DNA of 64,000 nt, from contig NC_134649.1 of the NCBI RefSeq assembly GCF_030463565.1, positions 38,155,044-38,219,043 of the forward strand. The letters are read 5' to 3'. Shown piece after piece: positions 36,000 through 57,650 of this stretch. The translations under genes were made by a program, and so were the position numbers. This DNA is from Pelecanus crispus. Taxonomy: Eukaryota > Chordata > Aves > Pelecaniformes > Pelecanidae. The notes beneath the pieces were generated by a model. That model worked only from the letters and a program-made list of their open reading frames with translations, had not been told where the DNA came from and searched no databases. Each line of letters starts with the position of its first letter. Positions within the stretch are counted from its first letter, which is position 1.

Positions 36000-36600
36000 T
36001 CAGCATTTCAGCTTAAAACAACCTCAATCCTGGCGCCGAGTCTAGCAAGTACAAATAAATATTGGCGAACTCTGTTCCCAACTTTTTACATTGTACGACA
36101 CCCATCAGAGTAGCAGCAAAGGAAAAGAACGAACGCACATTTGGAACAGATTTAATACGTGTTTCACCGATCCAAATTGCCTTGAACCTGATGCCTTGAA
36201 TTGCAGTGTAACATTGCCACCAGGCGGGCAAACGCTCCCCTTTGGCGTGCTGGCGCCTGTCCTTTGGGAAGGTTTGGCGAAGCTGGAGGGGCCCGTGTTT
36301 CACAGGCCCAGGCCCCCCTAAACAAGCAGGCATTGTTTGAACACCTGCACATCTCCCTGCACAGCTGGGAGGGTGCCAGCAGTGCCGCTCGCCGCTGGCT
36401 GCGGTTCAAACTGTGACCTTTTTAGGCAGGAAGCCGGCGAAGGCTGGGGTTTCATGTCAGAAAGCTGGCAGAGGGAGCAGCAAGAGAAAGGGAGGTGGCA
36501 GGCCGTCCGAGCCGCATACCAAGTAAAACAGAGTTTCAAAAATGTCACTGGTCTCCCTCCCCTGCACACTTTTCCTGAAAGCACTCTTCTCTACCAGTGA
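36000..36600. promoter_or_regulatory. Candidate conserved non-coding block near SEC61A1 3' side
   Basis: A CpG-retaining block set in AT-rich DNA: CTGGCGCCGAG, AACGAACGCAC, AATACGTGTTTCACCGATCC, GGCGGGCAAACG, TTTGGCGTGCTGGCGCC. A GGTTCA...TGACCT pair of receptor-like half-sites lies near 36,403-36,420. Both strands carry short unrelated frames. It resembles an enhancer or an old unmethylated region. It is about 1.5 kb past the inferred SEC61A1 transcript end. Confidence 0.35.
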
Positions 36601-38070
36601 TAACACCCTGCAGCTATCATGTATTTGTAAAGATGTGCACTCGCCGTGGGAAAGACTTGAGCACTCATTCAGCACACAGCGATACATCAGGAAGCAGTTT
36701 TAGTATTCCAGGCAGCAAGGGCTGATTGAGGACCTGTCAGTTGTGTCACACCATGTCGGTAAGCAAACAACAGCTTACAAAACCCTGCGTGAAACTCCCC
36801 AAAGCTGTGATAAAATTGAAGGCCACCTAAAGCTTATTATTCCTTGCTGCGAGAGAGAACAATTAGGAAAAGCAGTTAGTAGGCCACTCTGTTTCCTCCT
36901 TTACCAAAAGCTGGCTGAGAAATCTATTTCAGAAATCACAGTCTGTTTACAGTACAAGGACAGGGTTATCCCCAGAAGAAATCAAGGGAGCACAGCCATG
37001 GAACATTTCACAGAGTAAAGCCACAACCTTTATAGTTGCAGCCAAAAGGATTTTTTTTTTAAAAACAAAAAACCCCAACAACAAACAAAACATTTGAGGA
37101 ATTAGGAAAAAAAGTCCCTTTGTTTGCCATCTCAAAATTATAAGGAGATAGGCCCTAGGAATAAGTGAACTAGAATAAATCAGATGATTTTTAACACTTC
37201 CTGAACAATAGTGACAGGGACAAAAATCAAACACCCAGCACTTAAATGATATGGCATAAGCTTTCACATGGTATCTACAGCGCAGAAGAAAAGGCTATGC
37301 AAAGAATTTTGCAGTTAAAGAACTACCAGCATAAAGAGGGTCTCAGACTTTGCCTTGGTGTCACCTAGCCGTCTTGCGGATAACTCACCATATCTACAGT
37401 GACTTCAATTACTTCTGTGATCATATGTGTGATCACATAATATTCCTACAGCAACCACAGTTATTAATACAAGTTTCCTGGGGAGAAATAAAAAAGCAAG
37501 GGAGAAATCAAGCTGTTGCTTAAAACTACTTAATACACAACCAAAATCTTAGCCAAACTTCTTGCATCCAGTACCAGTATTTTAAATAAATTTGCTTTTA
37601 AGTGCTAGTATATTTCTATTCAGGAGGAAGATAAGATTTTTCCTTACTCCAAGTTAAGTTTAAAAACTCAGAGGGCAAAACAATATTGGGAATATCATCA
37701 GCTTCAAGTTTTGTTGTTTCAATTAATCTCCTGCTACTACTATCATGCTATAGAAAGATCAGCACTGTATTTTGTATTGGAGATAGTTTTTGTTAAACTG
37801 ATGCATCATTACTTCACTCTCCCACTATCTACTTGTGCAGCGCCTTTTGAGTTGCAACTCTTCTGAACAGGAAAGCCCAGAGGAATAGTTAAGGTTCTGT
37901 TATTTTGGCAACCTACTGTTGAGAGAAGACCTTGGAGCAAATACAATTTGTCTTTATTTTACACTGACACTCTAAACAGCTGTTTTGAGAGGGATCACAG
38001 TCCCGTAGGCAGGTAACGTTATTCCACAAGTGTTAGAATTGTAACAGTATTGAAAGCACCGAAAGCCAAG
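36600..38070. other. Intergenic, AT-rich, nothing recognised
   Basis: No exon, RNA gene or transposon was seen. It may include downstream 3'UTR of SEC61A1 if the AATAAA at 37,953-37,958 (minus strand) is used. Confidence 0.5.
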
Positions 38071-38074
38071 TGTT

Positions 38075-40249
38075 AGCTCCAAAGATGTACTTTATTTCAT
38101 TATAAAGCAGATTATTTAGGCATTATTTCTTTTTGTGAACACCCTCTGTATGATCAGCAGGTCCTGCTTCGAGGACATAGCTGCTTGATAGTAGACAAAG
38201 ATTTCACCACTAGACAAAAAAAAAAAAAAAAGAAACCACAACAGATGCACAGAACAAGTGCTGCTTAGACACTGAAGAGCTTACGGTCTAAACTGCAACC
38301 AGTTCACAGATTATATGACCAGAAATACAAGTACAGCTCCAGCCCAGCCAGAGCTGCATGTCCAGAAGTGGAGTCCTTTTTATTTCAAAAGAAAATTTGT
38401 ATTAGGCTTCCTGGAAAACAACAAAAAAAAATCCCCAAAGCAGAATACCCATACCACGCTCTTTCCCTCTCCTTTTAAAGTCACTTTTTAACTGTCCCTT
38501 ACTTCACATGAAAATTGTGCTGTGGCATACTAGTACTTTATGAAAGACAGAAAAATTAGAACGTAGTGTGAAGTGAGCATTTCACGGATACTTTATCCTA
38601 ATACTTTTGTTCCTTTTCCAATTGTGATTCTCACCCCAGGAGTTTCACTTTTATTGATAGATGTATCTCATTCCAAATTTGCCGATTTCTCACTCATTTG
38701 GTATTTGAGCTCAGTGCATTAACAAGGGCTTCTGGATGTCATCTGTGCTCCTTGGGTACGTAACAGAGTCCCATCGCTCCAAGCAGAAACAGTAATTCAT
38801 ATACTGTCAGCCCAACATGCAGAAATGCACAGAATGCACATTGATGCAGTGTAGAGAAACATTCCAGCATTATAACTCCTCATTCTGGTTTCCACGTTGT
38901 CCAATACTGATTGAGGAAAAGCGTATTTACAAGACTTCTACACAAATATTTGCATTTGGTCCTAGGCACCTGATTAGTACTGACAATCTAAATTAAAATG
39001 GAAAATCAACTATTATTCTGGTCCATTAAAGCCTTTTACTGTAACTTCTCCAATTTGAAGGTGTGATCTTCAGAAAAAAGGAGGAATCCCAATACATTCT
39101 GAAGAAGTACTTTTCTATGCACCATTCAAGTCAATTAGATTACAGGATGGAAAAGCCTTCTACATAAGCAACTTACAGGAGTTATCTGACAAGGGTCTCA
39201 TATCTAGATCTATAGAAACAGACAAGTAACATACATTCTTTTCACACTCCTTTGTGGTAATGAGACTCAAAGTTCACTAGATATGAGTAGTCAGCTAACA
39301 TCCTGATTGCTGCAAGACCAGAATTTATTATCAGTGAGAGAAACTTAGCTTTAGCAAAGAGCACAAGCAGATTTGCATCTAAGCAGCCATAACATCCATT
39401 TCTTTCAGCTAGCATCAGGACTAGAAATACTATCACTAATGGCAATGAAAACTAACTAGAAGGTTTTACAAAGCTGCCAGTATGATCAGGTTTCAAAGTT
39501 GCAACTCCTTAGGCACAGACTCGGCGGAATCTAGATTGACCCGAGTTTTCTGCTTATGGAGGAGGGGTGGTGGGAAAGAACGCACTCCTGTCTTACACAG
39601 AAACTTGACAAATCTCAAGCCAATATTCAACATCTGACAAGGTCTAGCATAGTAATTACAAGACAAAACATTTGGAATTAGAGATACAATTCAGTAAAAA
39701 GAAATAACTGCCTTCCAAATCTGCCATACTGAAAAAAACCCCAAACACAAAACGGAACATATTAAACACTGCTTGTGCTTACAACCATAATTACGGAACT
39801 TGAGCATTAGAAGGAGATTTTTTTCCTCAACACTACTGCAAAGCAGATGCAAAAACAAGTTAAATGGAAAAAAATCCCTTCCAAACATTCATTAACAAAC
39901 ATTTATTAAAACCTGTAAAGGCTTCAGGTATACTAAATTTGAAAGGGGCTCAAAAAAATTTCAAGAGTCATTGAACTAAATCCAATTCAGAAAGCTGATT
40001 TTCCTAACACCTAATTAAAAAATAATTTTCTTAAAAAAAATTTTTTTTGCACATTTTTCCTCATCAATTTATAAAATGCAAACAGTATGCTAGAAAAGTT
40101 TGAACATAAGGGAATGCGCTTTGGAAACATTATTAAAATACGTGTTCCTATAGAATGACATTATCAAGTTTACATTACTTCTTTTCACCTGACTGGCTAT
40201 ATTGTGAGAATGTTCGTCCCCTCTTTCCCAGGTCCATGAGGAGCTAGGT
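38075..40249 (-). other. SEC61A1: SEC61A1 3' untranslated region (end inferred)
   Basis: Downstream of the stop there is no other gene for 25 kb. AATAAA hexamers on the minus strand occur at plus positions 39902-39907, 38649-38654, 38091-38096 and 37953-37958. The 38091 site gives a UTR of about 2.2 kb, similar to the long mammalian SEC61A1 UTR. The end point is inferred. Confidence 0.5.
38091..38096 (-). terminator. SEC61A1: Probable SEC61A1 polyadenylation signal AATAAA
   Basis: The minus strand reads GAAATAAAGTACATC. AATAAAG is a strong form, and the following 20-60 bases include GGCTTTCGGTGCTTTC, a plausible downstream element. Alternatives lie at 37,953 and 39,902. Confidence 0.5.
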
Positions 40250-50581
<10,332 letters not shown>

Positions 50582-50640
50582 GGCGGCCGCCGGACGGGAG
50601 CAAAGAGCGAGCGGCGGCGGCGGCAGCTGCCTCGGAGAGA

Positions 50641-50647
50641 CACGTCA
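50641..50647 (-). promoter_or_regulatory. SEC61A1: TGACGTG, UPR-element-like site
   Basis: On the SEC61A1 sense strand it reads CCTGACGTGTC, 60 bases before the ATG. TGACGTG is the core bound by XBP1 and ATF6. SEC61A1 is a known target of the XBP1 arm of the unfolded protein response. CREB/ATF binding is the alternative. It could lie in the 5'UTR. Confidence 0.45.
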
Positions 50648-50714
50648 GGAATCGCCCCCGGCCGCCCCCTTCCGCTTCCTGCCACGCGCCGGGTTCGCCG
50701 GGCGCCACCGCCAC

Positions 50715-50725
50715 TGCGCAGGCGC
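50715..50725 (+). promoter_or_regulatory. NRF1 motif TGCGCAGGCGC
   Basis: One base from the palindromic TGCGCATGCGC consensus. NRF1 sites in CpG promoters usually lie within about 100 bases of the start site, which fits a SEC61A1 start near here. Confidence 0.65.
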
Positions 50726-50782
50726 CGTCGCCCGCGCCGGCCCCCAGCAACCGCCGCCCTCCGCCGGCGCGACGGCAGAGCG

Positions 50783-50803
50783 CCTACAACTCCCACCATG
50801 CAC
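50783..50803 (+). promoter_or_regulatory. ZNF143/THAP11-type motif, plus orientation
   Basis: CTACAACTCCCACCATGCA is close to the long SBS consensus ACTACAANTCCCAGNATGCA, with one changed base in the CCCAG core. A second copy in opposite orientation lies about 105 bases away. Confidence 0.6.
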
Positions 50804-50856
50804 TGCTGCCAGAGTAACCTATAACCTCCAAGGAGGGAGGCGGGCCCCTGATGCTT

Positions 50857-50886
50857 ATTGGCTTCCCGCGGGTCCATCCAACCAAT
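50857..50886. promoter_or_regulatory. Pair of opposed CCAAT boxes (NF-Y)
   Basis: ATTGG at 50857-50861 and CCAAT at 50882-50886, on opposite strands, 20 bases apart and between the two ZNF143-type motifs. Paired CCAAT boxes are typical of housekeeping and ER-stress promoters. Confidence 0.6.
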
Positions 50887-50908
50887 CAGATGACGAGGTG
50901 GCGCGCGG

Positions 50909-50926
50909 CTTGCTGGGAGTTGTAGT
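50909..50926 (-). promoter_or_regulatory. ZNF143/THAP11-type motif, minus orientation
   Basis: The minus strand reads ACTACAACTCCCAGCAAG, an exact match to the ACTACAANTCCCAGC core of the SBS motif. It is the stronger of the two copies. Confidence 0.7.
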
Positions 50927-50939
50927 GTTGGGCCCCCCG

Positions 50940-50950
50940 GCCGCCATCTT
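50940..50950 (-). promoter_or_regulatory. YY1 motif AAGATGGCGGC
   Basis: The minus strand matches the strong YY1 consensus exactly. YY1 sites of this form sit close to start sites in human promoters, so some transcripts may begin near 50.95 kb. Confidence 0.7.
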
Positions 50951-53900
50951 AATGCGGTGTAGCATTGGCACCTGGGAAGGGCTGTGGCGAGGTGCTGAGG
51001 GCGTAGGTTGTTTTGAGGAGCGCGTGTTTTAGCTACCAGAAATCGTAACGTTGGTTCAAGAGATTTCGACAGATGAATTCATAAGTAAACACTTAAAGTT
51101 CATTTTCTGCTCTTGTGTTTTTATAGTGGAATGTTCTAGACCTTTCTCTGCAGTAAGAAACTCCCTGCCGTCCCCTCCCTGTCCCCCCCCAATGGCAGCC
51201 GGTGGTGTCACGCAGCCAATGCACACCTGAGGCTGGGTTTAACACACCCAGATCGAGCTGGGCTTCTAATAAAATATGGAAACATTGGTGAAAATGTGAA
51301 ACATTGTGCCGTGTGTCAAAAGAACTCATGGTGCATCAACATGTCACTGTATCACCCAGGACCACCACCAAGTGCAATGTGCTCACACTGACTTGTTGCT
51401 GAAGGTGTTTCTTTCTGAGAGTCACATAATGTCCTGTGTGCTTTCCAGGCCTTTATAGAGGGAGTTATCACCGGTCTGAAAATGAAAGGTAAACAGAAGT
51501 TCGAGGAACGAGAAATCCAAATAGAGGTGTTAATACAAAGCAGTTAGAGTCAGCGTATAGGCTCTATGAAACCCGTAATGGCTTCCACAAATCTTCCTGT
51601 TATTTTCTAGGTGCTTAGGTGTGCTTTGTTTGATTATTTGATCCCTGTTTTACTGAGGTTTTAAAAGACCAGTCCTAGTTCCCATTTCCCGGTTTTTGGT
51701 TTGTTTTGGTTTGGGTTGGGTTTTTTGTTTGTTTTTGGGTTTTTTTTTTACTGGTGGACAGTGTATTTGCCCTTCTCCAGGCTTCTGAAACCATGGATCT
51801 CCTCTAGGACTTACGGAAGACGTCTACCAATGGGTCTGAGAATGTCAAAACAGTTCTTGTCCAGAGCAGCTTATTTCAAAATATCCAATTTATCAAAACT
51901 GGTTTTAACCCACCCATTTCTAATTAGAGACAAAGCAACTGCTTTCCAGCTGGCATGCTGTCTTGCAGAGTCGATTTGATAAGATCATTTTGACTTACTA
52001 ACGTGGGCACTATGCCTGGTTTACCAGAGCCCATAGGTGGAAAAGAAGGAAGAACTAGCAGTGGTTTTTGGGAAGTCTGGGCAAGGAAGCAACAGCAGTG
52101 ATCCAGGGGATCAATGGTAGAAGCATGCAGTGAAATGCCAGAATTTGCTGACTTTATTAAAATAAGGCGAACTATTGTGAGAGGTGCAGATAACATCACT
52201 ATGCCAGATCATTGCTATGTTAGGAAGGATAACATAGCTTTATCTTTATCTAAATGGCTCATCTACTTTTAGCCCTTTAGAAGTCAGGTGTCTAGGTAGT
52301 TGTCTGGACTCTCTTCGGTCAGTGGAGACACAAGCAGACACCTCTGGAGAAACATTCACTCTACCTATCTTACACATATGTTTTCAGACTAGATGAATCA
52401 TCCACCAGAGGTATTTCTATTGATTATAGAGGGGACAAAGGTGACCGCTTCAGACTAGATACTATATTTTAGACATCTGATGTTAGAAGTGACGAATTCT
52501 ACCCATGAAGACTAAAGGTGTCTTCTCAAAGGTGTTATCTCTGAATCAAGCTCAGGCATTTTTGAAAGAGTCTGAGGGGAACCTTGTCAATCTACTGTTC
52601 CTACTGTAATTGCACTTTTGACAAATAGCTAATGTCAATCTTCTAGGGTCTCATTCTATTTCCCCTCCACCGTGATAAGTCTATCCTTAAAAATTGGCTT
52701 TGTGGGATACAGTCACACGTGCTTTTTGTGCTAGTAGCCTTTATCTGTTCCATAAGAATAGGTAAAAATATTTAATAGACTGTTATTCTTTGCATGGCAC
52801 CTGTCAGACTTCTTGGGTGCCAGTTGTTTTTTAAAATAATTTTAGACAATAAGATAATTTGGTTTTCTACTGTAAAAAAAATGAACCTTATAATTACATA
52901 GAATTGTCTACTTAGACATGGAAGCTGAAAACTCATTAATTTTTGCTTACATCTCTATTTTGTCCATTCGGGGTCTGAACAACTTCACATTTGGGGCAAA
53001 GAGAGTACAGTCCTACAGCTGAAATTTGCCACTGAAGTTCAATTCTAGGTAGAAAAAATGATTGATGAAAGCTAGCTTTCTCAGGACCCTACAATGAAAA
53101 AAAATGTTTTGCCAACTGAAGTAAACAAAATACATAGAGAGGAGCCAAGTTCAGCTCCTTTGTATAACCAGCTGTCACTCTGCAGAACAGAAGAGCAAAA
53201 GAAACTGAAGATTGGGGAATTATTACAGTAAAGCCATATAAGACACTAGGTCAAATTTTGGCCTGATGTGACTCCCTGACTTCGACAGTTTATCTCGGGG
53301 AACTGTTTTGGCAGCCAATTGCAGACTGAGTGACAAAAAGGGAATTTGATACACTAGGGCTGATTGTTACACTGTGTTTGGGAAGCACCTACTACTTACT
53401 GCAAGAGGACTCAGTTTAGAGTGGTGCCAGCTGGTACAACTGGAATGATGATGATGAGGAGGAGCAGGATAGCATGTAATTAATAAACTGCTCTTTAGAG
53501 AATGGCAACATCTGAGAAGCAGACATAGATTTTAAACAGCTTGTTTTTTTCATGTTTTGCTATTCTTCTTTGAACCAAATCAGTCCCTCTTATATAACCA
53601 AGCCAATCCTGCTTCAGAAATAGCGTAATTTAGGACCATTAAAAACATTAATATTCACTTACTGGCTCTGAAGTTTGTTAGCCAATGTGTTCCACTGTTT
53701 CACACAGTGCAATTCTTCAGCATTTACTGCAAAATTATATATCTCAATATACCTCTATTGCATTAGTACAAAGTTGACATTTAATTACTGCTTTTGAAAT
53801 CGGGTTTCACTCTGTGGCGACTGACTACAGACACTGGACCCTATTATGCTGAATTGTACCCTGATGCAAACAACAAAGGCTATATGATTGCTTTAATAGC

Positions 53901-54233
53901 CAGAGGTAAAAAGCAGAAAATAGGGGTGGAGAGTAGAAATGGGGAGAGAAGCATAGATGAATTTTTCACTGCCTCCAAATGGTTTCCTTTTAGTTCTAGC
54001 GGCATTGCTCACAGAAACTGGCTACAATCTCTATTTGAAAAGATCACATTTTCGATGTCTGTGACACGCTCACACCCTGTTCCCACACCAGCGTGTCAAA
54101 GCTTGCATGTTGCATTGAATAAAGGCCTTTTTTGACTAAGGGGGATAAAGGAGACACTCTAGCTGTTGTTACACCAGGTCTCGTAGCATCTGTGGGCTGG
54201 GATCGCTAGAGGGCATTACAAATCTATTTGTTT

Positions 54234-54271
54234 GTACACACGTGTATAAGTATACACACGCACACACACAA
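54234..54271 (+). repeat. Short CA/TA microsatellite
   Basis: Alternating purine-pyrimidine sequence, TACACACGTGTATAAGTATA then CACACGCACACACACA. It is a short, imperfect dinucleotide repeat with Z-DNA tendency. Confidence 0.85.
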
Positions 54272-57200
54272 AGGTTCACCTTACAGAATAGGGCTAGTTA
54301 ATATTTGCAGCAATGGTCTGCAAGAGGGGTCCTGTGATAGCAATAATCCTTTGTGCACTGGGTCTGTTTAATAGCACTGTTCGTATGCAGTCTGTGATTT
54401 TTGATGTACAAACTCTGCCAGTAGTAGTCTGTCTAACCACAAGGTGGAAGAACTGCTTTACTTATGATGCCGTCTCAGCTTGCACGAGATGTACACAACT
54501 GTGTAGGCAAGTTTTACTACTATCATTATTTAATTGTTACCGTGCATCAATGCCCAAGGGTTCCATTCAGGACCAGAATTTCTTGCGCTAAGTGTAATAT
54601 AGAGACAGTCCGCAGTCCTGCAAGGAGCTTCCTTGCAGATAGATCCCAGTGCCTCACACAGTGCTCAGGTCTGCAGCACTTCAGGAGATCACTGTGATCT
54701 CTTTCTCTGCATAATACAGCTATACTGTTAGAGATCCTTTCACTTCAGTGAGGCTCCCCGAAGAAATCGGCGCGTGGGGAGCTCCGTGCAATCGTGCTCA
54801 CATGTAGCAGCTGTATCTCCAGTGCTCTGACAGAGCGTTCCAGGGAGCAACCACAACCGTGACATGCTTTACCTCCCCTTTGCCTGCCACCCCCATGCTG
54901 TCTCTCAGGCTGGTTGACAGTTGCTTATCAGATGTCCTTACCGATTTATCTACCCAGGTAGATGGGCTCTAGAGGCGGTAGCATGCATGAAACAATTCAG
55001 GTCACAAGTGGAAGCTCATGGTCTGAATGGCAGGTGAACATGGACATAAGGATGACCTTCAGGGAACCCTGAGTAGACAACATTTCTAAAACAAGTTGTT
55101 CACTATGTTGCTAACCTGAAAGAGACTTAACTGCTAGCTCCCTTAAGGCCAACAGCCAAACTCCATTGATTTCAACAGAGCTAGAATTTCCCTTGTAGTC
55201 TGTACTCAGGAGATAATCTCCCAGCTTGCCTGAGAAACCTGAAGCAGCATGCCAAACGGTGGATCTCCATAGTGGGGAGATGTTGAGAGCCACATTCCTA
55301 GTTGAAGAATCATGCAATAACATTTTCTTACATAGATTTTAACTTTACTTTATTACAGAGCTGTGAGAGGTACAGGGAAATGGGAGATGCCATGTGAAAA
55401 GGTCTTTCTGTCTAATTGAAACAAAGAAATGAGTGAATGAATTTTTTTCTAGCCAATCAAACCCTCTGATTCCTTAACAGAAGGGGCTTTAAAAATGTAA
55501 ATTCCTTCTAGCCTAGCTGATTTCCAGTTGAAGAAATACATTCTAAAAGATGAAACCTACAATTTCTATAAGGCATGAAATTCATCTCTCCTAAGTCCAG
55601 ATTGGGTAAGAAATGCAAAATTTTATCCTATCATAGGGTGTTTCATAGCTGTGGGTATTTGCAAAAAATTTCCAATTTAGATATCTAAAATGAGATACCC
55701 AAACCACTCATTAAATAGAATTGCCCTAGATACATCAAAAGAAGTAAGCTTAGCTTCCCCACCAGGCATAAGTCCAATATTACGATGCACAAAATAATTT
55801 CCAACAGCATTATCAGGACGCGAGAGGTTAACTGAATGTCTTTGTACTGCTTTGCATGAAATGTTTTGAATCCTGAACTCCTGTTATGACTCACACCCCT
55901 ATTTCTCCAGTTTGTTCACGCAGGCACTCCTAGAACATCACTTTATTCCATGCATTTATGGCAATACTTAATAAGGTATCTAAAATACTTTATAATACTG
56001 TAACTTTAATCAGCCATGTTCTTAGCTGGCAGTATTACAGCAGTGCTTTCTCAATAACTAGAGTCCTGGTTTCTGGCTCTGGTAAGACGGACCTTCTATA
56101 TAACACGCACTTGTGTAACACAAAGAGCCCGTGGCTAAACCCTGATCTTGTCAAAGAACAACAACAAAAAAAATAGGACCAGCATTTCATCCCGTATCTT
56201 CAAGTGAAGCCTCAATATTTCAAGTAGAAACAAAATCTAACATGTAGTTTTGCAATGATAGCAGTGCTACTGATTCAGAAAAAGCTCTGTAATAAAGCTA
56301 CCTTCTGTTTGATAAAATGTGCCATGAGGGGGACAAATTATGACAAATTATGGTAAAATTATGCAGATCAGCAAACAAGGTCAGGCAGATACTTGCCACT
56401 GTCAGTACCTGCAATATGGGCAGTTGAAACATGTGCAAGAAGAATGAAGAGTTTTTACAACCTTCCCTGAGGGATGCAGTGTTGGCTACTGCTGGCCACG
56501 GAACTCCAGACTAGATTGAGAATGGCTGGTTCTCAGCTGACAGCCTACAAATTATACCAGTTCATGGTGAACCAACAGGTGAATGTTTCAGCAAGACTGA
56601 AAGGCCTACACCTAATACAAGGTTAAAGCCTCTTTTTAACATCTAAATGCTTCCCACGTGTTCTCGTCCTGCCTTTTTTAAGGTTTTTGAAGTCTCCAAC
56701 ATTTTTTTTAATGTAAAAAACCCCACACAGAATGGTTATTTTTCATGTCCTACTTGTTGTACTGTGGCTTATCTAACTTCATTCTGTAAAAAATGATAAT
56801 AGAGCTAACCCAAACACGTTCATATTTCTAGGGATTAAGAACTAGCTTTTGCTTATATGATCTGTTTTTTACTCATCAATTGACCTGGAACCATTGTTTA
56901 GAGAAAAAAACCCCAAATAACAGTGTTTGGAACATTAAGGAAAAAAGTGCTTGTCTTGGAAATATTGATGCCAATTTCCCCTAAGTGCCTATAGTCTAGT
57001 AACCAGATACAAATATTCTGGTAATGGACTCATTTACATAAACATCACTGCCAGCTTGATTGTAACAGTCACCATGTGGAAGTTGGCCCAGACTAGAAAT
57101 CATCGCTATTAACCTTCTGAGAGCGCCTTTACACCTTTGCAGAGACAGCTTTTGGCACAGAGCATTAATTTCATCTAGAATTTTATGAGGCATTAGCAAA

Positions 57201-57329
57201 AATACCTTTCATAAAGAAATCACATTGGACCTATATCTGGGAATGGAAAAGTACCAGTAAGAGGAGGCTGTATGGTTTTCGAGTAATCAAATCTCAAATG
57301 ACGCTGGATCCTTTTAGTCCAGATGGAAT

Positions 57330-57650
57330 GTTCCGACAGTAGTCAAAAAAATAACATCATGGACATTGGACTTCTGCATCTGCACGTGCTGTTGTTTTTC
57401 AAATCAATGTTTGGATATTGAATCTGAATAAACTCATGCACACAATGACATAGAGTTACACTCTTCATTTGTACATGAATGTGTACGGTTGTGGTGCACA
57501 CAAAGTGGGGACCGAGCTTTGCTTGTAATTGCATAACTTTTTTATGCAAATGAAACATGTAATACATTAATATTTTTGCATGCAGTAATTATCATATGCA
57601 TACTTGAAAAGAAAATGCTGTACATGTAAAATTATGCTTTTGATGCTGGA
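57330..57650. promoter_or_regulatory. POU/homeobox-motif-rich AT block
   Basis: Contains a perfect octamer ATGCAAAT (57,544) facing an imperfect inverse copy ATTGCATAA eight bases upstream, then TTGCATGC, CAGTAATTATCATATGCATA and GAATGTGTACGG. The motif density suggests an enhancer or simply biased AT-rich DNA; alignment would decide. Confidence 0.25.

Noticed and set aside
51691..51750. T/G-rich run resembling telomeric or G4 sequence
   Set aside because: Irregular unit and few G-runs of three; ordinary low-complexity DNA also seen at 33.75 and 41.58 kb.
53794..54135. 113-codon plus-strand frame upstream of SEC61A1
   Set aside because: No family resemblance, no Kozak context or splice partners, and stop-free runs of this size occur by chance in this window.
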